From the NCBI GenBank assembly GCA_023398375.1, contig JAEWSH010000061.1:205703-269702 (forward strand): a stretch of 64,000 nucleotides of DNA. The letters run 5' to 3'. Each line of letters opens with the position of its first letter. The stretch's first letter is position 1. Source of the DNA: Bacillota bacterium. GTDB taxonomy: Bacteria; Bacillota; Clostridia; Lachnospirales; Lachnospiraceae. Positions 8,003 to 17,407 of the stretch are shown here, one piece after another. The position numbers and the translations under genes are program-made. The notes beneath the pieces were generated by a model, which worked only from the letters and a program-made list of their open reading frames with translations, searched no databases and was not told the origin of the DNA.

Positions 8003-9187
8003 TTATTTTAATAAAGCTTTCATTACTAAGTGATAACATTGCGCTGCTTTTTCAAGCTGCTCCAGTTCCAGATACTCGTTGATCGTATGTGCCAGATTTT
8101 CTCTGGATGGACCTAAACCTATGGTCCTGATGCCAGCTTCTCCTGCATAGTGGCTGCCGTTAGTGCAGAAATTATACTGTGTAATCTGGGGATGATAGCC
8201 GTTTTCAATCAGTTCATGATAGATGTCCTGTACAAAGGATTCTGATTCCACAAAGAGCCACCCTGGGAAAAAGCGTTCACTTTCAATCCATTCGCCGGTA
8301 AAACACTTTTCTCTACCTGTGGCATAGGATACTTTTGCTTTTATTTCTGTATTTTCTTCCATAAGCGTATGTAAAAGTGACTCAATCGGCTCTAACACAC
8401 TTTCTTTTGTCTCCCCCACCAGTAGACGTCGGTCATAAGTAGCACGACAGTATTCCGGCACTACAGAAGCTCCCGGATAGGGACTTGACTTTATATCCGT
8501 CAGTTCCAATATCCCTTTTCCTAATACCGGATGTTCTATCGGCTGTAATGTGCGAATGGCATCAATGACCTTTGTCATTTGATATACCGCATTATTACCT
8601 TTTTCAGGATTTGCAGAATGCGCCGGAATACCAAAAGTCTCCACTACAATTTCAGCTCTTCCCCGTTGTCCGATCTTAAGATTTAATTCAGAGGCTTCCC
8701 CGATAATCACATAATCGGGCTGAACGAACGCACTGATTTCTCTGGCTGCCACACCTTCAAAGCATTCTTCATGGACTACTCCGGCCACATAGATATCCCC
8801 GGCAAAATCTTTATTACATGCATTTGCAAATGCTCCTGCACCAAAGATCATAGCTGCTAAAGCACCTTTCATATCTGTAGATCCCCTTCCGAAGATTTTT
8901 CCCTCTGATATTTCTCCCTTAAAAGGATCAACCTCCCATTTATCCGGCTGCGTTACTGGAACTGTATCCATATGGCCATCAAACAGTATCTTAGGTCCTG
9001 ATCTCTTACCTTTTATATGCCCTAGTGTATTCCCATATTTATCTACGATCACTTCATCATATCCATGACAAGTCATATACTCTTTTATTTTATCAGAAAC
9101 TCCTTTTTCCTCCCCGGAATAACTTTTTTCCCCAATGAGTGTCTGACATAACGTAAATAACTCCTTTTTATCCTCTTCCATCATCAT
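8003..9187 (-). CDS. M20 family metallohydrolase, YgeY-like
   Basis: A zinc amidohydrolase of the ArgE/DapE/YgeY group, which cleaves N-acyl or N-carbamoyl amino acids. The whole ligand set is visible: FDGHMDTVP (His and Asp), GRGSTDMKG (bridging Asp), VHEECFEG (catalytic Glu pair), a Glu in GEASELN and the C-terminal His in NLAHTINEY. Length about 394 residues is normal. The start is one of three adjacent ATG codons; 9187 lies about 9 nt from GGAG, 4 nt past the regulator stop. As the last gene of the hydantoin operon, beside diaminopropionate lyase, it probably hydrolyses the carbamoyl or acyl product made by HyuA. The exact substrate is inferred. Confidence 0.88.
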   Translation of the reverse strand: MMMEEDKKELFTLCQTLIGEKSYSGEEKGVSDKIKEYMTCHGYDEVIVDKYGNTLGHIKGKRSGPKILFDGHMDTVPVTQPDKWEVDPFKGEISEGKIFGRGSTDMKGALAAMIFGAGAFANACNKDFAGDIYVAGVVHEECFEGVAAREISAFVQPDYVIIGEASELNLKIGQRGRAEIVVETFGIPAHSANPEKGNNAVYQMTKVIDAIRTLQPIEHPVLGKGILELTDIKSSPYPGASVVPEYCRATYDRRLLVGETKESVLEPIESLLHTLMEENTEIKAKVSYATGREKCFTGEWIESERFFPGWLFVESESFVQDIYHELIENGYHPQITQYNFCTNGSHYAGEAGIRTIGLGPSRENLAHTINEYLELEQLEKAAQCYHLVMKALLK

Positions 9188-9191
9188 ATCC

Positions 9192-10976
9192 TTATTCTCC
9201 ATTCCAATCCGAATTTACACTGCTTATTTTATAAGCATCCAGTTTTCTATATAAGGTAGCCATACCGATGCCCAGCTTTTGTGCAATTCTTCGTTTGCCT
9301 TCTGTAGAATCTCCATAGATCCATAAGGCTTTTTGTATTTCTTTTTCTTCCAATTCCCGTATCGTATGTACATATTTATCTTCCATTCCTGTGGATATGC
9401 TCCAGAGATCCAGATTCAAATTACTGCAGCCGATAAAGCCGTCCTCTTCCATCATGCTGACCATAAATTCCACAACGTTCTGTAATTCTCTGACATTTCC
9501 CGGCCAATCATACCTTCGTAAAAGCTTCATGATCTCAGGATCCATATATTTGAAGTTCTTTTCCTGCAATCGGCAATAGCGATTGATAAAGTACATCACA
9601 AATTCTTCCAGCTCTTCCTTGCGATCCCGTAAGGGAGCTACATGTAAAGGTATCACATTCAAACGGTAATACAAATCATCACGAAAAGCTTTCTTTTCCA
9701 TCATTTCATGCAGGTTACGATTGGATGCTGCTATCATACGGACATTTATGGGGATGCTTTGACTAGATCCCACCCTGGTAATACGATGCTCTTGCAAGAC
9801 GCGAAGGAGCTTGCCCTGCATATGCAAAGGAAGATCTCCGATATCATCCAAAAATATCACACCGTTATTCGCCATTTCAAATTCACCCATACGGCCTGCC
9901 GGATCTGCACCGGGAAAAGCCCCTGCCACATAACCAAATAATTCACATTCCATGCTTGAATCGGGAATAGAAGCACAACTAATCACCACAAAGGGCTTAT
10001 CTGACCTGTCACTGGCTCTCCAGATCGCCTTAGCCACGACCTCTTTCCCGGTCCCGCTTTCCCCTGTTATTAATACTGTAGTATTGGCCCTGGCTATTTT
10101 TTTAATACTCTTCGTCAGATCCCTTGTTATGGAACTACTTCCAATAATGCTGTCTTCACTATAGGCTCTGGACTTTTGACTATATTCATACAATTGATTT
10201 TGCAGAACGTGGATATCGCTAAATAAGAGCATGCTGCTGGCTGAATCACTGCAATTCTGCATGTCATATAAAGATCCCATGACGGTATATTTCTGCCCTC
10301 TAACCGTCAGCATGTATTCCTTGAGATGATTCATGACATCGCCTGTAGGCTCAATACTTATGGTTAGTTTCGACAGACTCTCCTCATCCTCAAGATGCAA
10401 TTGTTCTCTGGCCGCCTTGTTGGCTGTCAAAATAACATTTTCCTCACCAATGACCAGAACACTTTGATCGACCTGATTGACCATTTCACGGAGAATCGTG
10501 TTCAGTTCCCTGTTTCGTTCTTTTTCTTCCTGTTCCATTGCTTTTGCTGCAATCATATCTGCGATCTGCTTCAAAAACTCCAAATAGGTAGTCTGTTTCT
10601 TTTTCATATGTTCTTTCTGCGCTTCATCGAGGCAGGCAAGTCCAATGACTCCAATTACTCCTTCTCCCAATAATATGGGAGCGGAAATTTCATAGGTCTC
10701 ATAACAATTGCCTTCATTGGGGCAGGTTGCACAAAGTCTGTGATTGCCAGGATCATCAATGATCATTTGCTTGCCCGAACGCATTACATGATCAAAGACA
10801 AAAGCAGTACTTCCCACATAAGTATTAATTTCAGGTTCAAATATGCCGGTCCCGGCAATTCTAAAATAATCTGTATCTACGATTACAACATCTACCTGTA
10901 CCACCTCTGCCATAATCTTGGCATATTGAATGACAGCATCTTGTATTTTTTTAAATGTGTCATAGCTGTACCTCAC
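9192..10976 (-). CDS. Sigma-54-type enhancer-binding regulator, YgeV-like
   Basis: A 594-residue regulator. Residues 1-150 form a GAF-like sensor with three close cysteines (C82, C85, C91 in CATCPNEGNC); 160-260 look PAS-like; 278-510 are an AAA+ domain with Walker A GESGTGKE (305-312) and Walker B IFLDDIG; a Fis-type helix-turn-helix occupies about 545-585. The sigma-54-contact loop reads GAFPGA (352-357) instead of the usual GAFTGA. The start is a GTG 19 nt after the dpaL stop with a poorly spaced GGAAG. E. coli has the related ygeV beside ygeX/ygeY/hyuA, so it probably controls this operon, although no -24/-12 promoter was seen here. Confidence 0.87.
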   Translation of the reverse strand: MRYSYDTFKKIQDAVIQYAKIMAEVVQVDVVIVDTDYFRIAGTGIFEPEINTYVGSTAFVFDHVMRSGKQMIIDDPGNHRLCATCPNEGNCYETYEISAPILLGEGVIGVIGLACLDEAQKEHMKKKQTTYLEFLKQIADMIAAKAMEQEEKERNRELNTILREMVNQVDQSVLVIGEENVILTANKAAREQLHLEDEESLSKLTISIEPTGDVMNHLKEYMLTVRGQKYTVMGSLYDMQNCSDSASSMLLFSDIHVLQNQLYEYSQKSRAYSEDSIIGSSSITRDLTKSIKKIARANTTVLITGESGTGKEVVAKAIWRASDRSDKPFVVISCASIPDSSMECELFGYVAGAFPGADPAGRMGEFEMANNGVIFLDDIGDLPLHMQGKLLRVLQEHRITRVGSSQSIPINVRMIAASNRNLHEMMEKKAFRDDLYYRLNVIPLHVAPLRDRKEELEEFVMYFINRYCRLQEKNFKYMDPEIMKLLRRYDWPGNVRELQNVVEFMVSMMEEDGFIGCSNLNLDLWSISTGMEDKYVHTIRELEEKEIQKALWIYGDSTEGKRRIAQKLGIGMATLYRKLDAYKISSVNSDWNGE

Positions 10977-10997
10977 CTTCCAAAGGAATGAAGCGTT

Positions 10998-12206
10998 TTA
11001 TTGATCCAAACCTTCCCAGACAATATTGCGGTATCTCTCAGGATCCGTATTCCCTTCCGTGGAAAAACATAATACTCTGGAATCCTTATTCAACTGTAAT
11101 GCTTCTTTTAAAGGAATATAGGTATCGTCCAGCAGGACGGATGCCAATGCACCAAAAGGTAGCGCTCCGGATTCCCCACTTGTTATGGAAGGATCCCCTT
11201 TAATAGGTGCTGCCAGCATACGCATTCCCTTTATTGTTACCCAGTCAGGACAGGATAAAAATACCTTTGCATGATTCCTAAGAATATCCCAGGATATGGT
11301 ATTCGGTTCTCCGCATGCCAATCCTGCCATAATAGTAGGCATATCTCCATCCACAATCTGAATTTCACCATCGCCCTTATTCGCTCCTTTATAAAGACAG
11401 GCCGCTTCCGATGCTTCCACTATAATTATAATCGGTGGGTTATCTGGATATCGATTGGCAAAATAGCCCTGTACCGCTCCTGCTAAAGAACCCACACCGG
11501 CCTGCACGATCACATGGGTGGGTGCCGCTCCTGCTGTTTCTACAAACTGCTCATCTGCTTCCATCGCCATAGTACCGTACCCCTGCATGATCCATGCCGG
11601 AATCTCTTCATAGCCTTCCCAGGCCGTATCCTGCACTACTACTCCGTTTGGTACTTTGCTGGCTTCTTCAGCCGCCATGCGGACACAAGCGTCATAATTG
11701 ACTTCTTCTATCGTTACGCTTGCTCCCTCTTTACGAATATTGCCCAAACGGGTCAGCGTAGATCCTTTTGGCATAAAAACCACTGCCTTCTGCCCCAGTT
11801 TATTTGCTGCCCAGGCTACACCACGACCGTGATTGCCATCCGTTGCCGTAAAAAAGGTGGTCTGGCCCAACTCTTCTTTTAATTTCTCTGATGTTAGCAT
11901 TCCATAGGGTAGTTCACTTATATCCTTGTGCAATTGTTTTGCTATATATTTTGCTATAGCAAAGGAACCGCCAAGTACCTTAAATGCATTTAATCCGAAT
12001 CGATAAGACTCATCTTTCACAAATAATTCCTGCACTCCCAAATAGTTAGCCATAATTGGCAACTTTCTCAGCGGTGTCTTCTGATATTGAGGAAAGCTTT
12101 CATGAAATTTTCTGGCTTTTTTTATCTCATTCAAGTGCATGACCTGTAACTGCTTATCTTCTGTATGGGGCATTGTATTTATGGCCCATTTAATTTGTTC
12201 ACTCAT
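10998..12206 (-). CDS. dpaL: Diaminopropionate ammonia-lyase
   Basis: A PLP enzyme (YgeX family) that converts 2,3-diaminopropionate to pyruvate and two ammonia. The 402-residue product has the fold-II cofactor lysine K76 in FGLNAFKVLGGS, the substrate/phosphate segment TATDGNHGRGVAWAA and the DAP-lyase segment DTAWEGYEEIPAWIMQGY. The start MSEQIKW has GGAGG five nt upstream; an ATG 12 codons earlier overlaps that site. It lies between the alpha/beta hydrolase and the YgeV-like regulator, and with the M20 hydrolase and hydantoinase recreates the ygeX/ygeY/hyuA association known from Enterobacteria and from purine-degradation clusters of gut anaerobes. Confidence 0.93.
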   Translation of the reverse strand: MSEQIKWAINTMPHTEDKQLQVMHLNEIKKARKFHESFPQYQKTPLRKLPIMANYLGVQELFVKDESYRFGLNAFKVLGGSFAIAKYIAKQLHKDISELPYGMLTSEKLKEELGQTTFFTATDGNHGRGVAWAANKLGQKAVVFMPKGSTLTRLGNIRKEGASVTIEEVNYDACVRMAAEEASKVPNGVVVQDTAWEGYEEIPAWIMQGYGTMAMEADEQFVETAGAAPTHVIVQAGVGSLAGAVQGYFANRYPDNPPIIIIVEASEAACLYKGANKGDGEIQIVDGDMPTIMAGLACGEPNTISWDILRNHAKVFLSCPDWVTIKGMRMLAAPIKGDPSITSGESGALPFGALASVLLDDTYIPLKEALQLNKDSRVLCFSTEGNTDPERYRNIVWEGLDQ

Positions 12207-12229
12207 AAAATCCTCCATTGACTTAGGTG

Positions 12230-13117
12230 TTAATCCATACATAAAAAACTACTTAATGTATTATTATAGGCCTCTCTGTTTACATACGCTGCCTTTGCGT
12301 GAGATGCCTGTTCTTCTATCCATAGGGAACAAGAGCCTTGGCAGGCTGCCTGCAATCTGTGCTGGGTGTCTACAGGAACAAGTTTATCAAGCGCTCCCCC
12401 AATCAGTAGGACCGGAATCGCTATCTGTCTCATATTTTCTTCTATACTATTTTGTTTTATATCGAATTTGCCCAACATTCTACAGAAAAATCGAATCCCA
12501 TACAGGTAAATGCCGGCCATAAATTTAGGAGAAAAATGAATCATCTTACGAAACATTGGTATCAGACTTTCATAACTGCTATCTGAGACGATTGCTGTCA
12601 CATTCTCATTTAAGAATGCAGGTTCCATATGTAATACAGCAGCAGCACCAAAAGATACTCCATCCAATACTATTTCTGTGTGACTTCCCAGTTTATCTTT
12701 GAAATAGTTTACCCATTCTTTTAAATCTACACTGTCCGCTATTCCCATACCCATATATTTACCTTCACTCTTACCGTGAGCCCGTAAATCTGGTAGAAAA
12801 ATATGAAAACCTATATTTTTATAAAAATCCACGTCATCCAGACGGCTGTATGCATCATCCATCCAACCATGAACTAATATGACCAATTTATTTTTGCTTC
12901 CTCTCCGATAATAACCAGTTAGTTTACCAGGAGCCCCATTGATCCATAATAGCTCATAGTTGGGCGGTAGTTCTGTTTCCAAATCCGCTTTTCCTTTTTT
13001 CTTTTCCTGCCTCATACATGTGGAGGAAAAATACAGGTAAGCATTGAGCAAATAGTAACCAGTCAGTAATAATGCAAAGTTGATGGCAAGGATCATCACA
13101 ATCAAAACTGTATTCAT
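12230..13117 (-). CDS. Membrane-anchored alpha/beta hydrolase
   Basis: A 295-residue serine hydrolase with one N-terminal membrane segment (about residues 4-25, VLIVMILAINFALLLTGYYL) and an alpha/beta hydrolase domain. The catalytic triad can be read as Ser in GVSFGA, Asp in GGALDKLVP and His in QASHAKA; the oxyanion segment is LVHGWMD. The start MNTVLIV follows AAAGGCGG; a longer reading frame upstream overlaps the deacylase and is not supported. It is co-transcribed 13 bp after the deacylase. It could release an acyl or ester group from the imported substrate at the membrane; the actual substrate is unknown. Confidence 0.8.
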   Translation of the reverse strand: MNTVLIVMILAINFALLLTGYYLLNAYLYFSSTCMRQEKKKGKADLETELPPNYELLWINGAPGKLTGYYRRGSKNKLVILVHGWMDDAYSRLDDVDFYKNIGFHIFLPDLRAHGKSEGKYMGMGIADSVDLKEWVNYFKDKLGSHTEIVLDGVSFGAAAVLHMEPAFLNENVTAIVSDSSYESLIPMFRKMIHFSPKFMAGIYLYGIRFFCRMLGKFDIKQNSIEENMRQIAIPVLLIGGALDKLVPVDTQHRLQAACQGSCSLWIEEQASHAKAAYVNREAYNNTLSSFLCMD

Positions 13118-13130
13118 TTTAAAACCGCCT

Positions 13131-14711
13131 TTATCTACGTAATATTTTTCCCTTTCTTGCTCCTGTAAATTCACCCTTTTTAACAGCCACACAACCATTC
13201 ACTATTACATGCACAATTCCCTCCGGATACTGTACCGGATCTGTATAGGTTCCTTTGTCTTTTATGATCTTTGCATCAAAAATGCAAAGGTCCGCATAGT
13301 AGCCCGGTTCAATTTTACCTCTGTTTTTTATATGCATGGCCTTGGCCGCTTTCCATGTCATCTTTGTAACCGCTTCTTCCAGAGTAAGGGCTTTCCTCTC
13401 TCTTACATAAGTGGATAAAATGCGGGGAAATGCACCATATACTCTGGGATGAGGCTTTCCACCTAATAGTCCATCGGTACAGGCATTCATTTCCGGCCGC
13501 TTCATAAAACACACCACATGCTCTTCTGTGCCGTAGAAATCCACCATGCCCACGGCGTTTTCCTCCTCTAACAGAAGGTCAAAAGTTGCCTGATAAGAAT
13601 CTTTCTTACGAAGGTTACCCAGCTCAACCAGATTTAAGCCAACTGCATCCTGATTTTTTTTTGTTTTCACACTCGTTATGAAAATCTGATCCAACCCTGC
13701 AAAATCTACGAAATTATCCCATCCGGGTATTCCCCCTTCGATGTCTTGTATCATTGCTTCCCGTAACTTAGAATCTTTAAGCCTGGCCAGCAGTTCATCC
13801 GTTCCGCCGTCATGTGCCCAAGGTGGTAAGATGACACCTAACATAGTACTTCCCGCTACATATGGGTATTGGTCAAAAGATACTTTGATTCCTTCTTTCT
13901 TGCAAGAATCCAAAAGAGTCAGTACTTCATCCATTTTGCTCCAGTTTTTTCTGCCGCAGACCTTAAAATGGGAAAAGTGAATACGGATACCGCTTTCTTT
14001 CCCAATATGTATTATTTCTTTCATAGAGTCTACTATGGTGTCTGCTTCACTTCTTTGATGCACCACATAGACACCGTCGTATTCTGCCGCTACCTTGCAG
14101 ATTTCTATAATTTCTTCCATGGCAGAATATGCACAGGGCATATAGATGAGTCCATCGGAAATACCAATTGCTCCCGCCTCCATTTCCCGGCGAACGATAG
14201 ACTTCATCCGCTCTAATTCTTCCTGATCTGGTTTTCTATTATCCAGTCCCATGGCTTCCATCCGGATATTCCCATGGGGTAACAGATAACATTCATTGAT
14301 GGCAGGCTTAGCCTCTTCTATCATGGCTAGATAATGGGATGTATCCTGGTAATTCCAGTTTATGCTATCACAGTCTCCGTCAAGTCCTGCCAAATTTTTT
14401 CTCCAGGAACTAATGTAAGGAATGGGGAGCGGTGCCATGGAGATTCCGTCCTGTCCTAATACCTCTGTAGTAATTCCCTGTTTTAGCTTTGGTAAAAGCT
14501 CAGGATGAACCAGAACCTCCAAATCACTATGACTATGGGTATCTATAAAACCAGGCGCGACCACAAGCCCTTCCGCATCAATGATCTCATCCGCATTTTG
14601 AGTCACTATACCTATTTCTTCTATTTTATCATTATTAATTAGCACATCTCCTATGAAACCGTCTGATCCGGTTCCATCTACAATGAAACCGTCTTTTATA
14701 AGTATTTTCAT
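13131..14711 (-). CDS. N-acyl-D-amino-acid deacylase (D-aminoacylase)
   Basis: Amidohydrolase-superfamily enzyme that hydrolyses N-acyl-D-amino acids. The 526-residue length is normal. Metal-binding THSHSD is at about residue 58; VVHQRSEAD and HFSHFKVCGR supply further histidines, and GKIEPGYYADLCIFD is the C-terminal beta-sandwich signature shared by dihydroorotase-like enzymes. Its start overlaps the stop of the upstream ABC ATPase gene by 4 nt. With the hydantoinase and racemase it suggests that the imported compound gives a D-configured N-substituted amino acid. Dihydroorotase-like alternatives are less likely given the length. Confidence 0.87.
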   Translation of the reverse strand: MKILIKDGFIVDGTGSDGFIGDVLINNDKIEEIGIVTQNADEIIDAEGLVVAPGFIDTHSHSDLEVLVHPELLPKLKQGITTEVLGQDGISMAPLPIPYISSWRKNLAGLDGDCDSINWNYQDTSHYLAMIEEAKPAINECYLLPHGNIRMEAMGLDNRKPDQEELERMKSIVRREMEAGAIGISDGLIYMPCAYSAMEEIIEICKVAAEYDGVYVVHQRSEADTIVDSMKEIIHIGKESGIRIHFSHFKVCGRKNWSKMDEVLTLLDSCKKEGIKVSFDQYPYVAGSTMLGVILPPWAHDGGTDELLARLKDSKLREAMIQDIEGGIPGWDNFVDFAGLDQIFITSVKTKKNQDAVGLNLVELGNLRKKDSYQATFDLLLEEENAVGMVDFYGTEEHVVCFMKRPEMNACTDGLLGGKPHPRVYGAFPRILSTYVRERKALTLEEAVTKMTWKAAKAMHIKNRGKIEPGYYADLCIFDAKIIKDKGTYTDPVQYPEGIVHVIVNGCVAVKKGEFTGARKGKILRR

Positions 14712-15544
14712 AATGCAATTTTGCCTTCTTCCAAAAATTCCTTTAATTCTTCAATATTTACAACCCCATCATGCACACCGGTACTGTCAATTAATTGTGC
14801 CATTCTAGTTACCATGGGAGGCTTCACAAAGCCTTCCATTAAGCGTTTCGGTTGTGAAAATATTTCACTTGGAGTGCCATCCATGAATATTTCTCCTTTT
14901 TTCATAACCATAATACGCTTTGCATACTGTGCCACAATATGCATTTCATGGGTAATAATTAAAATGGTATGACCATGTTTTTCATTTAATTCCTTTAAGA
15001 ATTCCATGATTTCCAAAGATTGCTTATAATCCTGACCCGTTGTGGGTTCATCCACAATAATCACTTGCGGTTTTAAAGATAGAATAGAAGCTATTGCCAC
15101 TCTTTGCCGCAGTCCTTTCATTAAAAGCACCGGTTGTTCCTCAAATAATTCTTCTTTTACGCCTGCAGTTGCTGCCGCCTCCTTTACTCTTTTATCTACT
15201 TCTTTATCATCTAACCCAATATTTCTAGGTGCATAGGCGATTTCATCATACACTTTTGCATTAAACAACTGATGATCAGGATTTTGAAATACATAACCGA
15301 TGTTTTTCACCAAATCTTTGACCTTAGGCTTTTTTTCCACATGGAGCCCTCCTACGATTATTTCTCCCTTTGTTACTTTTAATATGCCATTTAAACACTT
15401 AGACAAAGTGGTTTTTCCACATCCATTCTGCCCGATCAACGCCACGAAATCTCCCTTTTTCACAGTAATATTGATATCCTCTAAGGCCACCGTACCGTCA
15501 TCATAGGCAAATGTCAGATCTTTTACTTGTATGATTTCTTCCAT
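14708..15544 (-). CDS. ecfA: ECF transporter ATPase with a degenerate signature motif
   Basis: One of two ATPases of an energy-coupling-factor importer; 278 residues. Walker A GQNGCGKT (38-45), Q-loop FQNPDHQ (86-92) and Walker B VIIVDEP followed by TTGQD are intact. The ABC signature, normally LSGGQ before KQRVAIA, reads LMKGL (141-145) before RQRVAIA, so the serine and the first glycine are lost. One of the two composite ATP sites may therefore be catalytically weak. It lies 1 bp after the other ATPase gene and overlaps the deacylase start by 4 nt. Confidence 0.93.
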   Translation of the reverse strand: MEEIIQVKDLTFAYDDGTVALEDINITVKKGDFVALIGQNGCGKTTLSKCLNGILKVTKGEIIVGGLHVEKKPKVKDLVKNIGYVFQNPDHQLFNAKVYDEIAYAPRNIGLDDKEVDKRVKEAAATAGVKEELFEEQPVLLMKGLRQRVAIASILSLKPQVIIVDEPTTGQDYKQSLEIMEFLKELNEKHGHTILIITHEMHIVAQYAKRIMVMKKGEIFMDGTPSEIFSQPKRLMEGFVKPPMVTRMAQLIDSTGVHDGVVNIEELKEFLEEGKIAL

Positions 15545-15545
15545 A

Positions 15546-16409
15546 TTACCTGGCCACCTCTCTCTCCTTTAACAATTCTTTCATTTCTTTGGCAATTTCC
15601 TCTAATTTTACGGGTCCTGTTCTATCAATATGAAATTTTTCATATAGGTAATAAAGCATTTCAATGGATTCAGGCACTTTCAGACTATTTTCTTTCAATA
15701 GCTCAACATCGCTAAAAAACTCTTTTGTTTCCAAATGGCGAATGATATTCCCATTTTTCATTAAAATAACTTCGTCTGCTAATTCCGCAATTTTTTCTAT
15801 GTTATGCTCAATTACAACTACAGTCATTTTTAAATTTGTTTTGATATTTTCTAATATCTCAAATATCTCATCTTTTGATTTGGGATCCAGCATAGAGGTA
15901 GGCTCATCAAGAATAATCATTTTAGGCTTAGCTGCCAGCACTGCTGCGATTGCAACACGTTGCTTTTGTCCACCTGACAGATCAAAAGGTGGTTTTTCCA
16001 GTAGATCCTCCAAATGACAAAGTTCACTGACCCAGGCAATTCTTTCTTCTATCTTTTCCACTGGTACACCGATGTTCTCCAATCCAAAAGCGATTTCTTC
16101 TTCCACGCTCATGGTCGTGAACTGGGCGTCAGGATCTGAGAAAACCATACCTGCGCTTTCCGCTATCACACGTGAATCGCAATCTTTTACAGGCTCACCA
16201 AATAACAATACCTGTCCTTTGTAAATGCCTGTGGAGCTATTGGGGATAATCCCCTTTATACAGGATACCAGGCTGCTCTTTCCTGATTCATTAGAGCCTA
16301 CTATGCCTAAAAATATATTTTCTTTAATGGATACATTCAAATGTTCAAATAGGTACTCTTCTGCTCCGTCATACTTCCAACTTAAATCAGTAATTTCTAC
16401 TGCGTTCAT
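15546..16409 (-). CDS. ecfA: ECF transporter ATPase (partner subunit)
   Basis: Second ATPase of the same importer; 287 residues. Walker A GSNESGKS (38-45), FSDPDAQ Q-loop, canonical signature LSGGQKQR (144-151) and Walker B MIILDEPTSMLD are all present. It would form an asymmetric heterodimer with the neighbour, which has a broken signature. It follows ecfT by 18 bp. The start MNAVEITDL is preceded by GGAGG. Confidence 0.93.
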   Translation of the reverse strand: MNAVEITDLSWKYDGAEEYLFEHLNVSIKENIFLGIVGSNESGKSSLVSCIKGIIPNSSTGIYKGQVLLFGEPVKDCDSRVIAESAGMVFSDPDAQFTTMSVEEEIAFGLENIGVPVEKIEERIAWVSELCHLEDLLEKPPFDLSGGQKQRVAIAAVLAAKPKMIILDEPTSMLDPKSKDEIFEILENIKTNLKMTVVVIEHNIEKIAELADEVILMKNGNIIRHLETKEFFSDVELLKENSLKVPESIEMLYYLYEKFHIDRTGPVKLEEIAKEMKELLKEREVAR

Positions 16410-16427
16410 TTCTTTACCTCCGGTTAA

Positions 16428-17297
16428 TTATAAGATATTACCAAGCCAGCTATTCAAAATGGAGTTCTTCAGTGCAAATGCATTTATGGTAATTTTTAAT
16501 AGGACTGTTGCTACAAAGATTCCTAAAAAAATGATAGAAACCAGATAATCCAGATTGGATCGTTTAAATTTGGTCCGCAAATAATCAGGTCGTTTCATAC
16601 CATTGTAAGTTCCTTTAATCTCTGTACCTTTGGCATACAGACCAATGCTGATATCCTCAGAACGTCGTATGGCTAACGTAAATAATGGAATCATATACAT
16701 GGGAAAATGACTTATCTTTGTCAGAAATTTTTCATTATCCATGTCCAGTCCTCTCGCTTTCTCCGCCTCTTTTACAATGCCATAATCCTCTAAGAACATG
16801 CCCGCAGATCGTAGTGTCAAACCCAGGAAATAAGATACGGCAAAAGGTACCCTTAAACAACGGAGCCCCACTAAAATATCTCTTTCCCGATTAGTGGAAA
16901 AGAAAAAAATAGATGCCAGTAATAACGTTATAATACGTATATATACCATAACAGCCCACATAATCGAAAATCCATAAAATTTAAGTCCGTATACTACAAT
17001 TGGGGATTCTCCGATCATTTTAGTAGGGAAAACAGTATAGGAAAATGTAATAAAACAAGCTACCAGAATCATCATAGGTACATAGACTTTTAATTGGCGC
17101 ATGTCAATGCGGGAAAATTTAAACATACAAAGGGTACCGATCAGAAGCAGCAAATTCGCTTCCGGCATCTGAATCAGTAACGGTACGAAGCTCATTGCCA
17201 GATAGATAATAATTCTGGTCACTGGATGTAATGCATATATTGGGGATTGAATAGGCACATAGCCCAAAACCGTTTTTCTCATATTTTCATGTTTCAT
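16428..17297 (-). CDS. ecfT: ECF transporter transmembrane subunit EcfT
   Basis: Scaffold subunit coupling the two ATPases to the S component. The roughly 289-residue protein has five or more hydrophobic segments (RIIIYLAMSFVPLLI; VYVPMMILVACFITFSYTVF; YIRIITLLLASIFFF; a C-terminal LDYLVSIIFLGIFVATVLL). The first coupling motif EAEKARGLD carries the Ala-Arg-Gly, and the second lies near IGLYAKGTEI. The start MKHENM follows GGAAGGA. A 110-nt gap with a hairpin separates it from the S-component gene. Confidence 0.88.
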   Translation of the reverse strand: MKHENMRKTVLGYVPIQSPIYALHPVTRIIIYLAMSFVPLLIQMPEANLLLLIGTLCMFKFSRIDMRQLKVYVPMMILVACFITFSYTVFPTKMIGESPIVVYGLKFYGFSIMWAVMVYIRIITLLLASIFFFSTNRERDILVGLRCLRVPFAVSYFLGLTLRSAGMFLEDYGIVKEAEKARGLDMDNEKFLTKISHFPMYMIPLFTLAIRRSEDISIGLYAKGTEIKGTYNGMKRPDYLRTKFKRSNLDYLVSIIFLGIFVATVLLKITINAFALKNSILNSWLGNIL

Positions 17298-17351
17298 TGT
17301 ATACGTCCTTCCATGCTGCAATGAGTTTTTTTCTCATTTTAATAATTTTAC

Positions 17352-17394
17352 CTTAAAATTTTGGGCAGCATGTTTGCTGCCCGGTTTTAAAAGG
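17352..17394 (-). terminator. Intercistronic hairpin between S component and ecfT
   Basis: GGGCAGC and GCTGCCC (17363-17369 and 17376-17382) with flanking A/T pairs form a strong stem; on the minus strand it is followed by AAAATTTT, not a clean U tract. It could be a partial terminator or a 3'-end stabiliser that raises S-component expression relative to the shared ECF module. Confidence 0.5.
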
Positions 17395-17407
17395 GTAGTA
17401 CCGTTCC

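Noticed and set aside
13118..13198. Apparent 68-bp overlap between the deacylase and alpha/beta hydrolase genes, as if a frameshift
   Set aside because: The overlap vanishes when the hydrolase starts at 13117 with its own AAAGGCGG site. Similar apparent overlaps at 12206-12242, 18752-18761 and 44931-44994 resolve the same way.
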